NCBI RefSeq assembly: GCF_900220985.1
Contig: NZ_OCPC01000005.1
Coordinates: forward strand, 124,001-188,000
Source of the DNA: Parahoeflea halophila
GTDB lineage: Bacteria; Pseudomonadota; Alphaproteobacteria; Rhizobiales; Rhizobiaceae
Reading direction: 5' to 3'
DNA: 64,000 nt
Position numbers and translations under genes: made by a program. Position 1 is the first letter of the stretch. Each line of letters opens with the position of its first letter. The notes beneath the pieces are model-generated. The model worked only from the letters and a program-made list of their open reading frames with translations. It searched no databases and was not told the origin of the DNA. Positions 8,701-19,067 of the stretch are shown here, one piece after another.

Positions 8701-9438
8701 TCAGTCGATAAATCCGAAGCGCAAGCCGTGCGCCACGGCCTGCGTACGGTTCACCGCATCGAACTTGCGGGCGGCATTGTTGAGGTAGTGATTGACCGTG
8801 TGTTCCGAAAGATTGAGAATCTGGGCGATCTCGACCGATGTCTTGCCGACAGAGGTCCAGACCAGGCATTCCCGTTCACGCTCGGTCAGCGGTGAATCGG
8901 GTTTTGGCGGCCTTGCGGAGACCTGGCGCAGTTTTTGATGCACCATATGGGCATAAAGAGCCAGCTCGGCGGTTTCGCCCATGCTCATCGGAACACGCTC
9001 GCCGACAAAGAAGACCGCCGCGGGCCCGTGGTCGGGATGATAGACAGGGACAACAAACGCGCAGTCGAGACTGTAGGTGGCTGCCAGCCCTTCCATGAAC
9101 ACCCTGAAATCGGCGGGCGCAAGTGCTGCCGAACCATCCAGGCGGTATTCCACGGGCGCGCTGGTCTGGCTCAGGATTCCAACCAGCGGATTGCTCGCGA
9201 CAGGTTGCACCGCCTCATGGCTCTGAACCAGCTCGGAAGGCGCAGAGGTAATTACAATTGCTTCGGAGAACGACTTCTCTTCCGCGGTGGCTCCGTTCGC
9301 CACGAAAAAATACTTGTAGCCGTAGCCTGCCGTGAGTTCGCGCAACAGTCGCAGAATGTCGAATTGGGTCTGGCAATTGTCCAGTTGCTCACAGATGCTC
9401 GGCAATTTTTGCTGCTGGCTCTGTGCTCTCATGGACAT
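8701..9438 (-). CDS. LuxR-family regulator with autoinducer-binding-like domain (solo)
   Basis: This 245-residue protein has an N-terminal domain shaped like the autoinducer-binding domain of LuxR/TraR proteins (residues about 20-165) and a C-terminal LuxR helix-turn-helix (PLTERERECLVWTSVGKTS, then SEHTVNHYLNNAARKF). The region around YHPDHGPAAVFFVGE corresponds to the ligand-pocket strands. No luxI-type synthase is seen in this window, so it looks like a LuxR solo, able to read a signal made elsewhere or no acyl-homoserine lactone at all. It converges on the CRTAC1 gene. ATG codons occur at 9438 and 9432 and the ribosome site is weak, so the start may be off by two codons. Confidence 0.82.
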   Translation of the reverse strand: MSMRAQSQQQKLPSICEQLDNCQTQFDILRLLRELTAGYGYKYFFVANGATAEEKSFSEAIVITSAPSELVQSHEAVQPVASNPLVGILSQTSAPVEYRLDGSAALAPADFRVFMEGLAATYSLDCAFVVPVYHPDHGPAAVFFVGERVPMSMGETAELALYAHMVHQKLRQVSARPPKPDSPLTERERECLVWTSVGKTSVEIAQILNLSEHTVNHYLNNAARKFDAVNRTQAVAHGLRFGFID

Positions 9439-9609
9439 ACCGCTTGATCAATGCCTGTTCTTGTTGTCGGCGGCAATACAGCTGTTGCTGATCGATGATC
9501 TTTTACAAATCCGCTGAACTTCAAACCCACGATCCAATCCCAAGTCCGTGACAAACAAACACGCATTGAAGACGAGCGCTATAGAGCAGCCCCTGCCCGA
9601 GCCCCGATT

Positions 9610-9638
9610 TTGAGCTGCGGCTTATTTAAGACTATACT
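9610..9638 (+). promoter_or_regulatory. Predicted sigma-70 promoter of the acyl-CoA ligase gene
   Basis: TTGAGC (9610-9615) and TATACT (9633-9638) are separated by exactly 17 bases. The predicted start of transcription is near 9645, about 100 bases before the gene, with an operator-like palindrome just downstream. Confidence 0.65.
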
Positions 9639-9656
9639 AAAACCTTAGAGAAGCAA

Positions 9657-9684
9657 AACATCAAATTCGAGGTGATTTGATGTT
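9657..9684. promoter_or_regulatory. Operator-like perfect inverted repeat before the acyl-CoA ligase
   Basis: AACATCAAAT (9657-9666) and its exact complement ATTTGATGTT (9675-9684) are separated by 8 bases. It lies about 12 bases downstream of the predicted transcription start, where a bound repressor would block the polymerase. TetR- or GntR-type fatty-acid regulators would be typical binders, but no such gene is adjacent. A 5' UTR hairpin is the alternative reading. Confidence 0.6.
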
Positions 9685-9749
9685 GTCTCCGCTCCCTTGC
9701 AAGCGCTACTGTTCCCATCAGGAAGAGGATGAAAAACAAGGGGGATCAT

Positions 9750-11378
9750 ATGCTTGGAATGATGCAGGAATGGCCTTTGCTCTGCCACAAGGTCATCGAT
9801 CATGCGGCTATCTACCACGGAAAACGTGAGATCGTGTCCCGTTCGGTCGAAGGCCCGTTCCACCGCACCGACTATGCAGGGATTCGCGAACGCTCCCTCA
9901 AGCTTGCTCAACGGCTGGACCGGGATGGCTGCCGCCTTGGCGATCGCATAGCCACTATGGCCTGGAATACATGGCGCCATCTCGAGACCTGGTACGGCGT
10001 TCTGGGTATCGGGGCTGTCTACCACACGCTCAACCCCCGGCTGTTTCCGGACCAGATCGCCTGGATCATGAACGACGCCGAAGACAAGATGCTGTTCGTC
10101 GACCTCACCTTCATCAAGCTGGTCGAGATGATTGCTCCCAAAGTCCCCAGCCTGGAGCGCATCGTCGTCCTGACGGACGATGCGCACATGCCCGAAACAT
10201 CGCTGAAAAACGTGGTTTCCTATGAGAGCTACATTGCCGAAGCCGACGGCGATTTCGCCTGGGCGGAATTCGATGAGCGGACTGCAGCGGGCATGTGCTA
10301 CACGTCAGGCACCACCGGAGACCCGAAAGGGGTGGTCTATTCCCACCGCTCCAATGTGCTGCACGCGATGGCGGCCATGCAGCCGGACATGCTCAACCTG
10401 GCTTCACGGGATCGCTTGATGCCGGTGGTTCCGCTGTTTCATGCCAATGGCTGGTCGACCGCGTTTTCCGGACCGATGACGGGCTGCGCCATGATCATGC
10501 CCGGCGCGGGAATGGACGGCGCTTCCATCTACGAGATCCTGACACAGGAAAAAGTGACGATCACGGCAGCAGTGCCCACAGTGTGGTTGATGCTCTTGCA
10601 GCACATGGAAAAGCACGGCGGAAAATTGCCAGACCTGTCCCGAGTGGTGATCGGCGGGTCAGCCTGCCCACAGGCCATCACCAAGGCGTTCCAGGATGAT
10701 TACGGCGTCGACGTCATCCATGCCTGGGGCATGACCGAAATGAGCCCGCTTGGAACACTTTGCTCTATCAAGCCGGAGTACAGCCATCTTGAAGGTCAGG
10801 AGAAACTGGACCTGCAGGCCAAGCAGGGCCATCCGCCGTTCACGGTGGAGATGAAGATAACCGACGATGAAAACATCGAGCTGCCGTGGGACGCCAAGAC
10901 CTTTGGCAGGCTCAAGGTTCGCGGCCCGGCGGTCTCGTCGTCCTACTACAAGGGCCGTGGCGCGGAGCAATTCGACGCTGAAGGATGGTTCGATACCGGC
11001 GATGTCGCCCATGTCGACTCGTACGGCTACATGCAAATCACCGACCGGGCCAAGGACGTGATCAAGTCGGGTGGCGAATGGATTTCCTCGATCGAAATCG
11101 AGAACCTCGCCGTCGGACACCCCGACGTAGCGGAAGCCGCTGTGATCGGTGTCGCGCACCCGAAATGGGATGAGCGGCCGTTGTTGGTGATCGTTGCCAA
11201 GGAGGGCCGCTCTCCGGACAAGCAGTCCATCCTCGACTTCCTGGACGGCAAGATCGCAAAATGGTGGATGCCGGATGATGTGATCTTCATTGACGAGATT
11301 CCGCACACGGCCACCGGCAAGATCCAGAAGACCACGCTGCGGGAGACGCTCAAGGATTATCAGCTGCCGACAGGCTGA
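9750..11378 (+). CDS. Acyl-CoA ligase of the AMP-binding family (fatty acid or methylmercaptopropionate type)
   Basis: This 542-residue enzyme activates a carboxylic acid with ATP to an acyl-adenylate and transfers it to CoA. The AMP-binding signature is [12 protein letters not shown]; further motifs are [10 protein letters not shown], the hinge [27 protein letters not shown] and the C-terminal lysine loop TATGKIQK. The N-terminus [10 protein letters not shown] resembles medium/long-chain fatty acyl-CoA synthetases and DmdB, the 3-methylmercaptopropionyl-CoA ligase of marine alphaproteobacteria; sequence alone does not separate these. I chose ATG 9750 because AAGGGGG precedes it at good spacing and family members begin with MLG; the frame extends to an ATG at 9729. 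It stands alone, with its own promoter, operator-like palindrome and downstream hairpin. Confidence 0.85.
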   Translation: MLGMMQEWPLLCHKVIDHAAIYHGKREIVSRSVEGPFHRTDYAGIRERSLKLAQRLDRDGCRLGDRIATMAWNTWRHLETWYGVLGIGAVYHTLNPRLFPDQIAWIMNDAEDKMLFVDLTFIKLVEMIAPKVPSLERIVVLTDDAHMPETSLKNVVSYESYIAEADGDFAWAEFDERTAAGMCYTSGTTGDPKGVVYSHRSNVLHAMAAMQPDMLNLASRDRLMPVVPLFHANGWSTAFSGPMTGCAMIMPGAGMDGASIYEILTQEKVTITAAVPTVWLMLLQHMEKHGGKLPDLSRVVIGGSACPQAITKAFQDDYGVDVIHAWGMTEMSPLGTLCSIKPEYSHLEGQEKLDLQAKQGHPPFTVEMKITDDENIELPWDAKTFGRLKVRGPAVSSSYYKGRGAEQFDAEGWFDTGDVAHVDSYGYMQITDRAKDVIKSGGEWISSIEIENLAVGHPDVAEAAVIGVAHPKWDERPLLVIVAKEGRSPDKQSILDFLDGKIAKWWMPDDVIFIDEIPHTATGKIQKTTLRETLKDYQLPTG

Positions 11379-11399
11379 GGCCCGAAAGCTCCCATCAGC

Positions 11400-11429
11400 A
11401 AGGCCCGGATGCGCGAACGTCCGGGCCTT
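11400..11429. terminator. Hairpin between the acyl-CoA ligase and ABC ATPase genes
   Basis: A perfect 10-bp stem (11400-11409 with 11420-11429, AAGGCCCGGA and complement) with a 10-nt loop lies between two converging genes. Only a short T-run follows on each side, so termination is probable but not strong. Confidence 0.65.
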
Positions 11430-11451
11430 TGCTATAGAGGGGCGGGAGAAG

Positions 11452-12537
<1,086 letters not shown>

Positions 12538-12618
12538 GACACTCCCTTTCAAACTCCGGCCTGACCGGCTCCCGGCAACCCCGCGGCTACCCCTCAATCT
12601 TTCTTCCGGCATCCCGCT

Positions 12619-13461
12619 TCACGTGCGCGGACCCAACCTTGCACCCATGTCATCCATGATCGAACCGGCCGTGTCGCGCACCAGCCCGGCCCAGCTCTCA
12701 AGTGCTTCAGCCGTGATCCGGTAGGCCGGGCCCGTGACGGAAACCCCGCCAACAAAACTTCTGTCGGATGAATAGATCGGCGCCGCCACGCAGCGGATGC
12801 CGGGCTCGTGCTCTTCGCGGTCATAGGCATTGCCGCTGTCACGGATCTCGGCGATTTCGGCGATCAGAGCGTCTTGCGTTGTCAGCGTGCTGTCGGTGAA
12901 GCGCTTGAACCTGATGGTGGAAACCAGATCACGCAGCTCGGCGTCGGGGAGCGCCGACATTGCCGCCTTGCCGACGCCGGTACAATAGACCGGCGAGGCG
13001 TTGCCGATCTGCGAGTACATGCGCACTGCCTGCCGGCTCTCGACCTTGTCGAGATAGATCACTTCACTGCCACGCAGCACGCCCAGATGCACAGTCTCGC
13101 CGGTGAGATCGTGCAGAGCGCGCAGATGCGGCTCGGCGATGGCGCGGAACTGGTTACCGGCCCAGGCCTTTGCGGCGAACTTCAGCAGACGGATACCAAC
13201 GGAATAGGAATGGTCGCGTCCCAGCGACAGCAGGCCTTCCTCCACCAGATTGGAGAGTTGCCGGTGCAAGGTTCCACGCGGTTGGCTGGAGAGAGCAAGG
13301 ATATCGGTGAAGCGCATCGGCTCATCGGCGGAGGCGACGATATCAAGAACGGCTATGGCCTTGCCAAGCGTACCGGTGTCGACACGGCTGCGTTGCGGCC
13401 TGGTGTCTGACACCTCCATACGGTCCGGCTTCGCTGCGGTGCTGTCTGTCTGATCGACCAC
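12619..13461 (-). CDS. IclR-family transcriptional regulator of the galactoside island
   Basis: This is a 280-residue IclR-type regulator: an N-terminal winged helix-turn-helix (residues about 30-90, with FTDILALSSQPRGTLHRQL) followed by the effector domain, with the typical segments VIYLDKVESRQAVRMYSQIG, YCTGVGKAAMSAL, YDREEHEPGIRCVAAPI and VGGVSVTGPAYR. It begins with GTG at 13461, preceded by AGGGGAGGGACA. It is divergent from the sugar-binding protein gene, and the gap carries a strong promoter and a GTTCC/GGAAC inverted repeat, so it most likely controls galactoside uptake. The effector is not known. Confidence 0.87.
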   Translation of the reverse strand: MVDQTDSTAAKPDRMEVSDTRPQRSRVDTGTLGKAIAVLDIVASADEPMRFTDILALSSQPRGTLHRQLSNLVEEGLLSLGRDHSYSVGIRLLKFAAKAWAGNQFRAIAEPHLRALHDLTGETVHLGVLRGSEVIYLDKVESRQAVRMYSQIGNASPVYCTGVGKAAMSALPDAELRDLVSTIRFKRFTDSTLTTQDALIAEIAEIRDSGNAYDREEHEPGIRCVAAPIYSSDRSFVGGVSVTGPAYRITAEALESWAGLVRDTAGSIMDDMGARLGPRT

Positions 13462-13597
13462 TGTCCCTCCCCTGCCATTTCCGGCGCCACTTGACGCCCG
13501 CCCGAAACAGACCTGACTTCAATCGGTTGGCTCTCCCTTTCGCCTCCCGTCCGGTCCCGGTCACCAAAGCCGCATCTCAAGCCGCTGCTTTTGGACC

Positions 13598-13627
13598 TTG
13601 ACAATTCATACACCATAGATTGATAAT
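13598..13627 (+). promoter_or_regulatory. Predicted promoter of the galactoside uptake and catabolism operon
   Basis: A perfect TTGACA (13598-13603) is followed after 18 bases by GATAAT (13622-13627) in an AT-rich patch of the 320-base divergent region. The start of transcription would be near 13634, leaving a leader of about 150 bases before the binding-protein gene. Confidence 0.7.
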
Positions 13628-13645
13628 TCTAAATAGTCAAATTGA

Positions 13646-13662
13646 GTTCCAAATAACGGAAC
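13646..13662. promoter_or_regulatory. Inverted repeat likely bound by the IclR regulator
   Basis: GTTCC (13646-13650) and GGAAC (13658-13662) are exact complements 7 bases apart, with flanking TGA/TCA bases adding partial symmetry. The site lies about 12 bases past the predicted transcription start. IclR-family operators are often short palindromes of this kind. The rest of the divergent region shows no gene. Confidence 0.5.
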
Positions 13663-13781
13663 ATCAATTGGCGCTGCCGGGGCGTTCTGGAGGATTGCCC
13701 GCCCGGCAGGTGGGCCGGCCGCCCGGATGCGGCCCTACACCGAGGGACGGCAGCATGGTCAACACATGGGAGGTTTACTGC

Positions 13782-15023
13782 ATGACGCTTTCACTCAAAT
13801 CCACGCTCCTCGGCAGCGCTGCGCTTGCCCTTTTGGCAACGCAGGCGATGGCCGAACAGCGCACCCTGAAATATTATGCCGACTTCGACCCGGCGCCGCT
13901 TGCGGCCTTCGAGGCCGTGATTGCGGAATTTGAAGCAGCCAATCCGGATATCGACGTGGTTCTGCAGAACTTCGACCACGAGGGCTACAAGACCTCGATC
14001 CGCAACTTCCTGACAGCCGACTCCCCGGATCTTGCCAACTGGTATGCCGGCAACCGCATGGCGCCATTTGTCAATTCCGGCCAGTTCCTCGACATCTCCG
14101 ATGTCTGGGCTGACAACAATCTCGGCGAAAGCCTGGCATCGGCCAAGGGTTCGATGACCATCGACGGCAAGCAGTGGGGCATCCCCTACACCTATTACCA
14201 GTGGGGCATTTACTACAACAAGGATGTCTACGAGCAAGTCGGAGTTGAAGTGCCGTCCACCTGGGACGAGTTCATCGACAATTGCGCAAAGTTCAAGGAA
14301 GCAGGTATCGACTGCCTGACCACCGGCACCAAGGCGCTGTGGCCCGGAGCCGGCATCTTCGACTACATGAACCTGCGCACCAACGGCTACGAGTTCCACA
14401 TGGACCTGACCGCCGGCAAGGTGGCCTGGACCGACGAGCGGGTGAAGAACACGTTTGCCGAATGGGCCAAGCTGGTCGAGCCCGGTTACGTGACCGCCAA
14501 CCACGCAGCACTTGACTGGCAGGATGCCGCTTCGCTTCTGATCCAGGGCAAGGCCGCGAACTACGTCATGGGCAACTTTGCCGTGGCCGTATTCAAGGAT
14601 GGCGGCATGACCAACGAGACGCTGGGCTTCATGCAGTTCCCGGAAATCACTCCGGGCCTGCCGCGCGGCGAAGAAGCGCCGACCGACACGATCCACATTC
14701 CGGCCGGCGCCAAGAATGTCGATGACGCCAAGAAGTTCCTGGCCTACATCGCCACGGCCGACGTGCAGACAAAGTTGAACGAGGCGCTCGGACAGCTCCC
14801 GGTCAACAACGGCTCGAAGGTCGGTGACGACCCGTTCCTGCAGGCCGGATTCGAGTTGCTGTCAACGGCTGACGGCGGCATCGCCCAGTTCTTCGACCGC
14901 GATGCTCCGGCCGAAATGGCCAAGGTCGGCATGGAAGGCTTTCAGGAATTCATGGTCAAGCCGGAGAACGTCGACCGGATCCTCGAACGCCTCGAAAAGG
15001 CGCGTGGGCGCATTTACAAGTAA
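13782..15023 (+). CDS. ABC sugar-binding protein (extracellular family 1)
   Basis: This 413-residue periplasmic binding protein probably captures oligo- or disaccharide galactosides. A signal peptide ends at AMAEQRTLKYY. The fold markers of family 1 sugar-binding proteins are present: EFEAANPDIDV, the DLANWYAGNRM loop, GIPYTYYQWGIYYNKDVYE and the late stretch with AAEFLA-like helix AKKFLAYIATADVQ. The ATG at 13782 is chosen because GGGAGG lies 8 bases upstream and the signal peptide starts there; the open frame reaches back to 13620 with no sensible protein. It heads the long rightward operon and is followed by a strong hairpin. Substrate is inferred from the two galactosidases downstream. 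Confidence 0.88.
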   Translation: MTLSLKSTLLGSAALALLATQAMAEQRTLKYYADFDPAPLAAFEAVIAEFEAANPDIDVVLQNFDHEGYKTSIRNFLTADSPDLANWYAGNRMAPFVNSGQFLDISDVWADNNLGESLASAKGSMTIDGKQWGIPYTYYQWGIYYNKDVYEQVGVEVPSTWDEFIDNCAKFKEAGIDCLTTGTKALWPGAGIFDYMNLRTNGYEFHMDLTAGKVAWTDERVKNTFAEWAKLVEPGYVTANHAALDWQDAASLLIQGKAANYVMGNFAVAVFKDGGMTNETLGFMQFPEITPGLPRGEEAPTDTIHIPAGAKNVDDAKKFLAYIATADVQTKLNEALGQLPVNNGSKVGDDPFLQAGFELLSTADGGIAQFFDRDAPAEMAKVGMEGFQEFMVKPENVDRILERLEKARGRIYK

Positions 15024-15030
15024 GCATCAG

Positions 15031-15058
15031 AACCGGGCGGCATCAAAGCCGCCCGGTT
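15031..15058 (+). promoter_or_regulatory. Hairpin after the sugar-binding protein gene
   Basis: A perfect 11-bp GC-rich stem (15031-15041 with 15048-15058) and a 6-nt loop start 8 bases after the stop. No T-run follows. It probably protects the upstream mRNA end and lowers read-through into the permease genes. Confidence 0.7.
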
Positions 15059-15131
15059 CACCAGAACGACCTGACACGGCCGGAGCCAGACAGCATGTCG
15101 GCACCCCGGCGGCGCACTGGGGAGGGTAGCC

Positions 15132-16067
15132 ATGACGGGGTCTGCGACAACGCCCGCAATTGCCGGAACGCACAGCCACGGAAGCGGGGTCTGGAAAAGA
15201 AACCAGCGCGCGCTGGCGCCATGGCTCTTTCTCGCGCCCGGCATCTTCATGTTCGCGCTCTACGTCATCTACCCGATCATTGCCTCGATGTGGCTGAGTT
15301 TTTACGACTGGGACGGGCTTGGCGCCAAGACCTGGCTCGGGCTCGACAACTACGCCGAACTGCTGGACGACGACGCCTTTTACACCTCGCTCTACAACAA
15401 TATCATCTGGCTGGTGCTCTACATGCTGGCGGTGCCGGCGGGGCTGTTCATCGCGCTGTTTCTCAACCAGACTGTCACCGGCATCCGCATTTACAAGTCG
15501 CTGTTCTTCTTTCCCTTCGTCATCAGCCAGGTCGTGGTCGGGCTGATCTTTGCCTGGTTCTACGCCCCCAATTTCGGCCTGTTCTACAAGCTGATCGAGT
15601 GGATCACCGGCACCGGCATCGCGGTGCTGGCCGATGACCGCTACGTGACCTACGGCATCATCGCCGCCGGGCTGTGGCCGCAGATCGCCTATTGCATGAT
15701 CCTCTACCTGACAGGCCTAAACAATGTCGCGCCCGACCAGATTGAGGCGGCGCGGCTTGATGGCGCCAAGGGCTACAAAATGCTTTGGCACGTGATCCTG
15801 CCTCAGCTCAGACCCGCCACCTTTATCGCCATCGTGGTGACCGTCATCGGAGCGCTCAGGTCCTTTGACCTGGTCTCGATCATGACCGATGGCGGGCCTT
15901 ACGGCTCGAGCCGGGTGCTGTCGTTCTACATGTATGAGCAGGCGCTGTCGGAATACGGCTTCCGGATGGGCTATGGCGCGGCGATCGCGGTGGTGCTTTT
16001 TGCCATCATGATGATCTTCATCTCCTTCTTCATCTGGAAGATGGTTCGCGACGAAAGGGGCATGTGA
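15132..16067 (+). CDS. ABC sugar importer permease (MalF type)
   Basis: This 311-residue inner-membrane permease has about six transmembrane helices, the first at residues 30-55 (APWLFLAPGIFMFALYVIYP). The cytoplasmic EAA loop that contacts the ATPase is seen as EAARLDGAKGYKMLWHVILP near residue 205. It belongs to the BPD_transp_1 family as the first of two partner permeases; in this type the subunit with the PGIFMF N-terminus corresponds to MalF/UgpA. Its stop shares a base with the start of the second permease (TGATG), so the two are coupled. Confidence 0.9.
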   Translation: MTGSATTPAIAGTHSHGSGVWKRNQRALAPWLFLAPGIFMFALYVIYPIIASMWLSFYDWDGLGAKTWLGLDNYAELLDDDAFYTSLYNNIIWLVLYMLAVPAGLFIALFLNQTVTGIRIYKSLFFFPFVISQVVVGLIFAWFYAPNFGLFYKLIEWITGTGIAVLADDRYVTYGIIAAGLWPQIAYCMILYLTGLNNVAPDQIEAARLDGAKGYKMLWHVILPQLRPATFIAIVVTVIGALRSFDLVSIMTDGGPYGSSRVLSFYMYEQALSEYGFRMGYGAAIAVVLFAIMMIFISFFIWKMVRDERGM

Positions 16068-16915
16068 TGTTTCCCAGACCGATCGAAAACACCGCCCCCG
16101 CGACGCAGGCTCTCTACAAGCTGGCGCTGCCGGTCGCGCTGATCCTGTGGCTTTTGCCGCTGCTCGGCGTCGCCATGACCTCGCTGAAGCCCTCGAGCGA
16201 CCTGGCCCAGGGCAATTATTTCGGGCTGCCGAGCTACCTCGCCTTCTCGAATTATGCCGACGTGTTCAACAATTCGCCGATCGGACAGTACATCCTGAAC
16301 TCGTTCAAGGTCACCATTCCGACAGTGATCGGTGCAGTTGCGATCTCTTGCCTGTCCGGCTTTGCGCTCGCCGTCTACCGTTTCCGCATGAACCTGGTTC
16401 TGTTCTTCCTGTTCGTGGCGGGCAATTTCGTGCCGTTTCAGATCCTGATGGTGCCGGTGCGTGACCTGACGGTGTCGACCGGGCTCTACAACACGATTTC
16501 CGGGCTGGCGCTGTTTCATATCGCCTTCCAGTCAGGCTTCTGCACGCTGTTCATGCGCAACTTCATTAAGGGACTGCCATTCGAGCTGATTGAATCGGCC
16601 CGCGTCGAAGGCGTCTCCGAGTTCCGCATCTTCTGGTACATCGTGCTGCCGCTGATGCGACCAGCGATCGCGGCACTTTCGGTGCTGGTCTTCACCTTTA
16701 TCTGGAACGACTATTTCTGGGCCACGGTGCTGACCACCAGTGCCGAGACCCAGCCGGTGACCGCCGGGCTCTATTCGCTCAATGGCCAGTGGATCGCGCA
16801 GTGGCAGCTGGTCTCGGCCGGCTCGATTATCGCAGCCATGCCGCCGGTGCTGATGTTCTTCCTGATGCAGAAGCACTTCATCGCCGGCCTCACCCTCGGC
16901 GCGACAAAGGGATAA
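16067..16915 (+). CDS. ABC sugar importer permease (MalG type)
   Basis: This 282-residue permease is the second half of the membrane channel. Helices are visible from residue 20 (ALPVALILWLLPLLGVAM) onward, and the EAA-type loop reads ESARVEGVSEFRIFWYIVLP. The C-terminus AGLTLGATKG is the usual ending of MalG/UgpE-type proteins. A GTG lies one codon upstream (16064), but ATG at 16067 overlaps the preceding stop by one base and is preferred. It is followed one base later by the alpha-galactosidase gene. Confidence 0.9.
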   Translation: MFPRPIENTAPATQALYKLALPVALILWLLPLLGVAMTSLKPSSDLAQGNYFGLPSYLAFSNYADVFNNSPIGQYILNSFKVTIPTVIGAVAISCLSGFALAVYRFRMNLVLFFLFVAGNFVPFQILMVPVRDLTVSTGLYNTISGLALFHIAFQSGFCTLFMRNFIKGLPFELIESARVEGVSEFRIFWYIVLPLMRPAIAALSVLVFTFIWNDYFWATVLTTSAETQPVTAGLYSLNGQWIAQWQLVSAGSIIAAMPPVLMFFLMQKHFIAGLTLGATKG

Positions 16916-16916
16916 A

Positions 16917-19067
16917 ATGGCCTGCGTGCATACGCCAGACTTTGCAGTCACCGATCTGTACAGGCTCGACGAAGGCGGCCGCACGGCCGCCTTCGCCAGC
17001 TTCAACAGAGGGGTTCCGAGCCTCATTCATTTTGGCCGGACGCTGCCCGACGACGATGATCTCGCCGCGCTGGCGGTCGCGACGATCCCCAATGTCGGCG
17101 CCGGGCAGATAGATCCGTTCCAGCCGCTGACACTTTGCCCGCTGGCGATCACCGGCTGGCAGGGCCATCCGGGCATGGTGCTGCAGGACAAGGACGGCCG
17201 TGATTACCTTGCCAATCCAGTGCTGATGAGAACCGAAGCTGATGGTGCGCACGGCGTGCAGTTTACCTTGCTCGACCGGGCGAACTCCGAGGGCATACAG
17301 CTCGTCATCTCGGCAACACTCGATCCGCAGACCGGCATCCTCAAGCTGTCGCAGCGAGTGACCATTCGAGACGGCTGGAGCTGCAGCTGGCTAGCAGCCC
17401 CCGCTCTTCCCGCCCCCACCGGTATGAGCCGGATCATCGATCATTCGGGACGCTGGTGCGGCGAGTTCAGGCGTCAGGCGACCGGGTGGCGTACTGGCGC
17501 GCATCTGCGTGAGAGCCGCGAAGGCCGCACCGGACACGCGCATTTTCCCGGCGTCACGCTTGCGACCGCGTCCACCGGCGAACATACCGGCGCTTGCCTC
17601 GCGGCCACGCTGGCCTGGAGCGGCGGCCACCGGATGCTGGCCGAGGAATTGCCCGACGGACGTCGCCAGGTGCAGTTCGGTATTCTCGACGACGGGCTGG
17701 CGCGCGGCGAGATTGCCTCACCCGAACTGCTCATATCCTGGTCGGATGAAGGGCTGAATGGTGTGTCCCGGAGCTATCACCGCCATCTCCGCGCCATCCA
17801 GGCACCGATTGACGCGAGGCGCCAGCGCGAGCCGCGACCAGTGCATTACAATTGCTGGGAGGCGGTCTATTTCCGCCATGATCTGGAAGAACTCAAAACC
17901 ATCGCCTCGCTGGCTGCGGGACTCGGCGCCGAGCGTTTCGTGCTTGATGACGGCTGGTTCCGTGGCCGCAACGGTGACACCTCAAGCCTGGGGGACTGGG
18001 AGATTGACCGAAAGAAATTTCCTGAGGGGCTGACGCCGCTGATCGATCACGTTCATAGCCAAGGTCTGCGGTTCGGCCTGTGGTTCGAACCCGAGATGGT
18101 CAACCGCGACAGCGAGCTGTTCCGCGCCTATCCGGATTACATGCTCGGCCCCGACGACCAGCCTAGCGGCCGCCAGCAGCATGTGCTCGACATGGCCAAC
18201 CCGGAAGTTCGCGCACACCTGTTCGGCCAGATTGATGCGATCCTGTCTTCGCACGACATCGACTATGTCAAATGGGACCATAACCGGCCGTTGACCGGCG
18301 GCAGCCCGGATCAGGCGCGCGGTTTCATGCGCCTGCTTGGCGATCTCGTGCAAGCGCACCCAGACGTCGATTTCGAAAGCTGCTCCTCGGGGGGCGGGCG
18401 CATCGATTTCGGCGTGCTCAAGCTGGCAAACCGGGTCTGGCTTTCGGATTCCAACGACGCGCTGGAGCGGCTCAGGATGCAGCACGAGGCCAGCCGCTGG
18501 ATCGCGCCGGAGGTGCAGGGCTCGCATGTGGGACCGCGCCATTGCCATACGTCAGGCCGCGTTTTGTCGATACCGTTTCGAGCCTGGGTAGCTGCCCAAC
18601 GGCACATGGGTTTCGAAATGGACCCGCGCGAACTGACACCTGCGGAAAGCGAGACACTGCGCCGGGTGACCAGCTGGTGGAAAGCCAATCGGGCGTTTCT
18701 GTTTTCCGGCACCCTGCATCGTCTTGAGAGCGACGACCCGGAAGTATTTGCCGAAATGACGGTTGATGCGGAGGCGGACAGGTTTATCCTGTTTGCCGGT
18801 CAGGCCGGTGCGTCCGCGCAGATCTTCCGGCGGCCGCTGCGGATGGCGGGTCTCGATCCGGCAGCGCGTTACGAGATTTCTCTCGTCAATCCGGAAGATA
18901 TCAGCCCGCTTGCCAACCGCCGCATGATCAGCAGCCCCGATGCGCCGCAACAACATCTGTCGGGAGCGTTTCTGATGGAACACGGGATCCGCCTGCCCAA
19001 TGCCATTCCAGCTTCCATGACCGTCATGGAAGGACGGCGAACCACAAGGGAGAAAACCGATGACTGA
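16917..19067 (+). CDS. Alpha-galactosidase, glycoside hydrolase family 36
   Basis: This 716-residue enzyme removes alpha-linked galactose from melibiose, raffinose-type sugars or galactosyl-polyols. The N-terminal beta-sandwich is followed by the catalytic barrel. The nucleophile lies in YVKWDHNR (D454) and the acid/base in the SDSND block (D511-D514); FVLDDGWFRGRN, WFEPEMVNRDS and FESCSSGGGRID are also diagnostic for the family. No signal peptide is present, so the galactoside must be imported before hydrolysis, which fits the three transporter genes directly upstream. The gene ends 8 bases inside the next one. The length agrees with bacterial GH36 enzymes of about 700-740 residues. Confidence 0.92.
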   Translation: MACVHTPDFAVTDLYRLDEGGRTAAFASFNRGVPSLIHFGRTLPDDDDLAALAVATIPNVGAGQIDPFQPLTLCPLAITGWQGHPGMVLQDKDGRDYLANPVLMRTEADGAHGVQFTLLDRANSEGIQLVISATLDPQTGILKLSQRVTIRDGWSCSWLAAPALPAPTGMSRIIDHSGRWCGEFRRQATGWRTGAHLRESREGRTGHAHFPGVTLATASTGEHTGACLAATLAWSGGHRMLAEELPDGRRQVQFGILDDGLARGEIASPELLISWSDEGLNGVSRSYHRHLRAIQAPIDARRQREPRPVHYNCWEAVYFRHDLEELKTIASLAAGLGAERFVLDDGWFRGRNGDTSSLGDWEIDRKKFPEGLTPLIDHVHSQGLRFGLWFEPEMVNRDSELFRAYPDYMLGPDDQPSGRQQHVLDMANPEVRAHLFGQIDAILSSHDIDYVKWDHNRPLTGGSPDQARGFMRLLGDLVQAHPDVDFESCSSGGGRIDFGVLKLANRVWLSDSNDALERLRMQHEASRWIAPEVQGSHVGPRHCHTSGRVLSIPFRAWVAAQRHMGFEMDPRELTPAESETLRRVTSWWKANRAFLFSGTLHRLESDDPEVFAEMTVDAEADRFILFAGQAGASAQIFRRPLRMAGLDPAARYEISLVNPEDISPLANRRMISSPDAPQQHLSGAFLMEHGIRLPNAIPASMTVMEGRRTTREKTDD

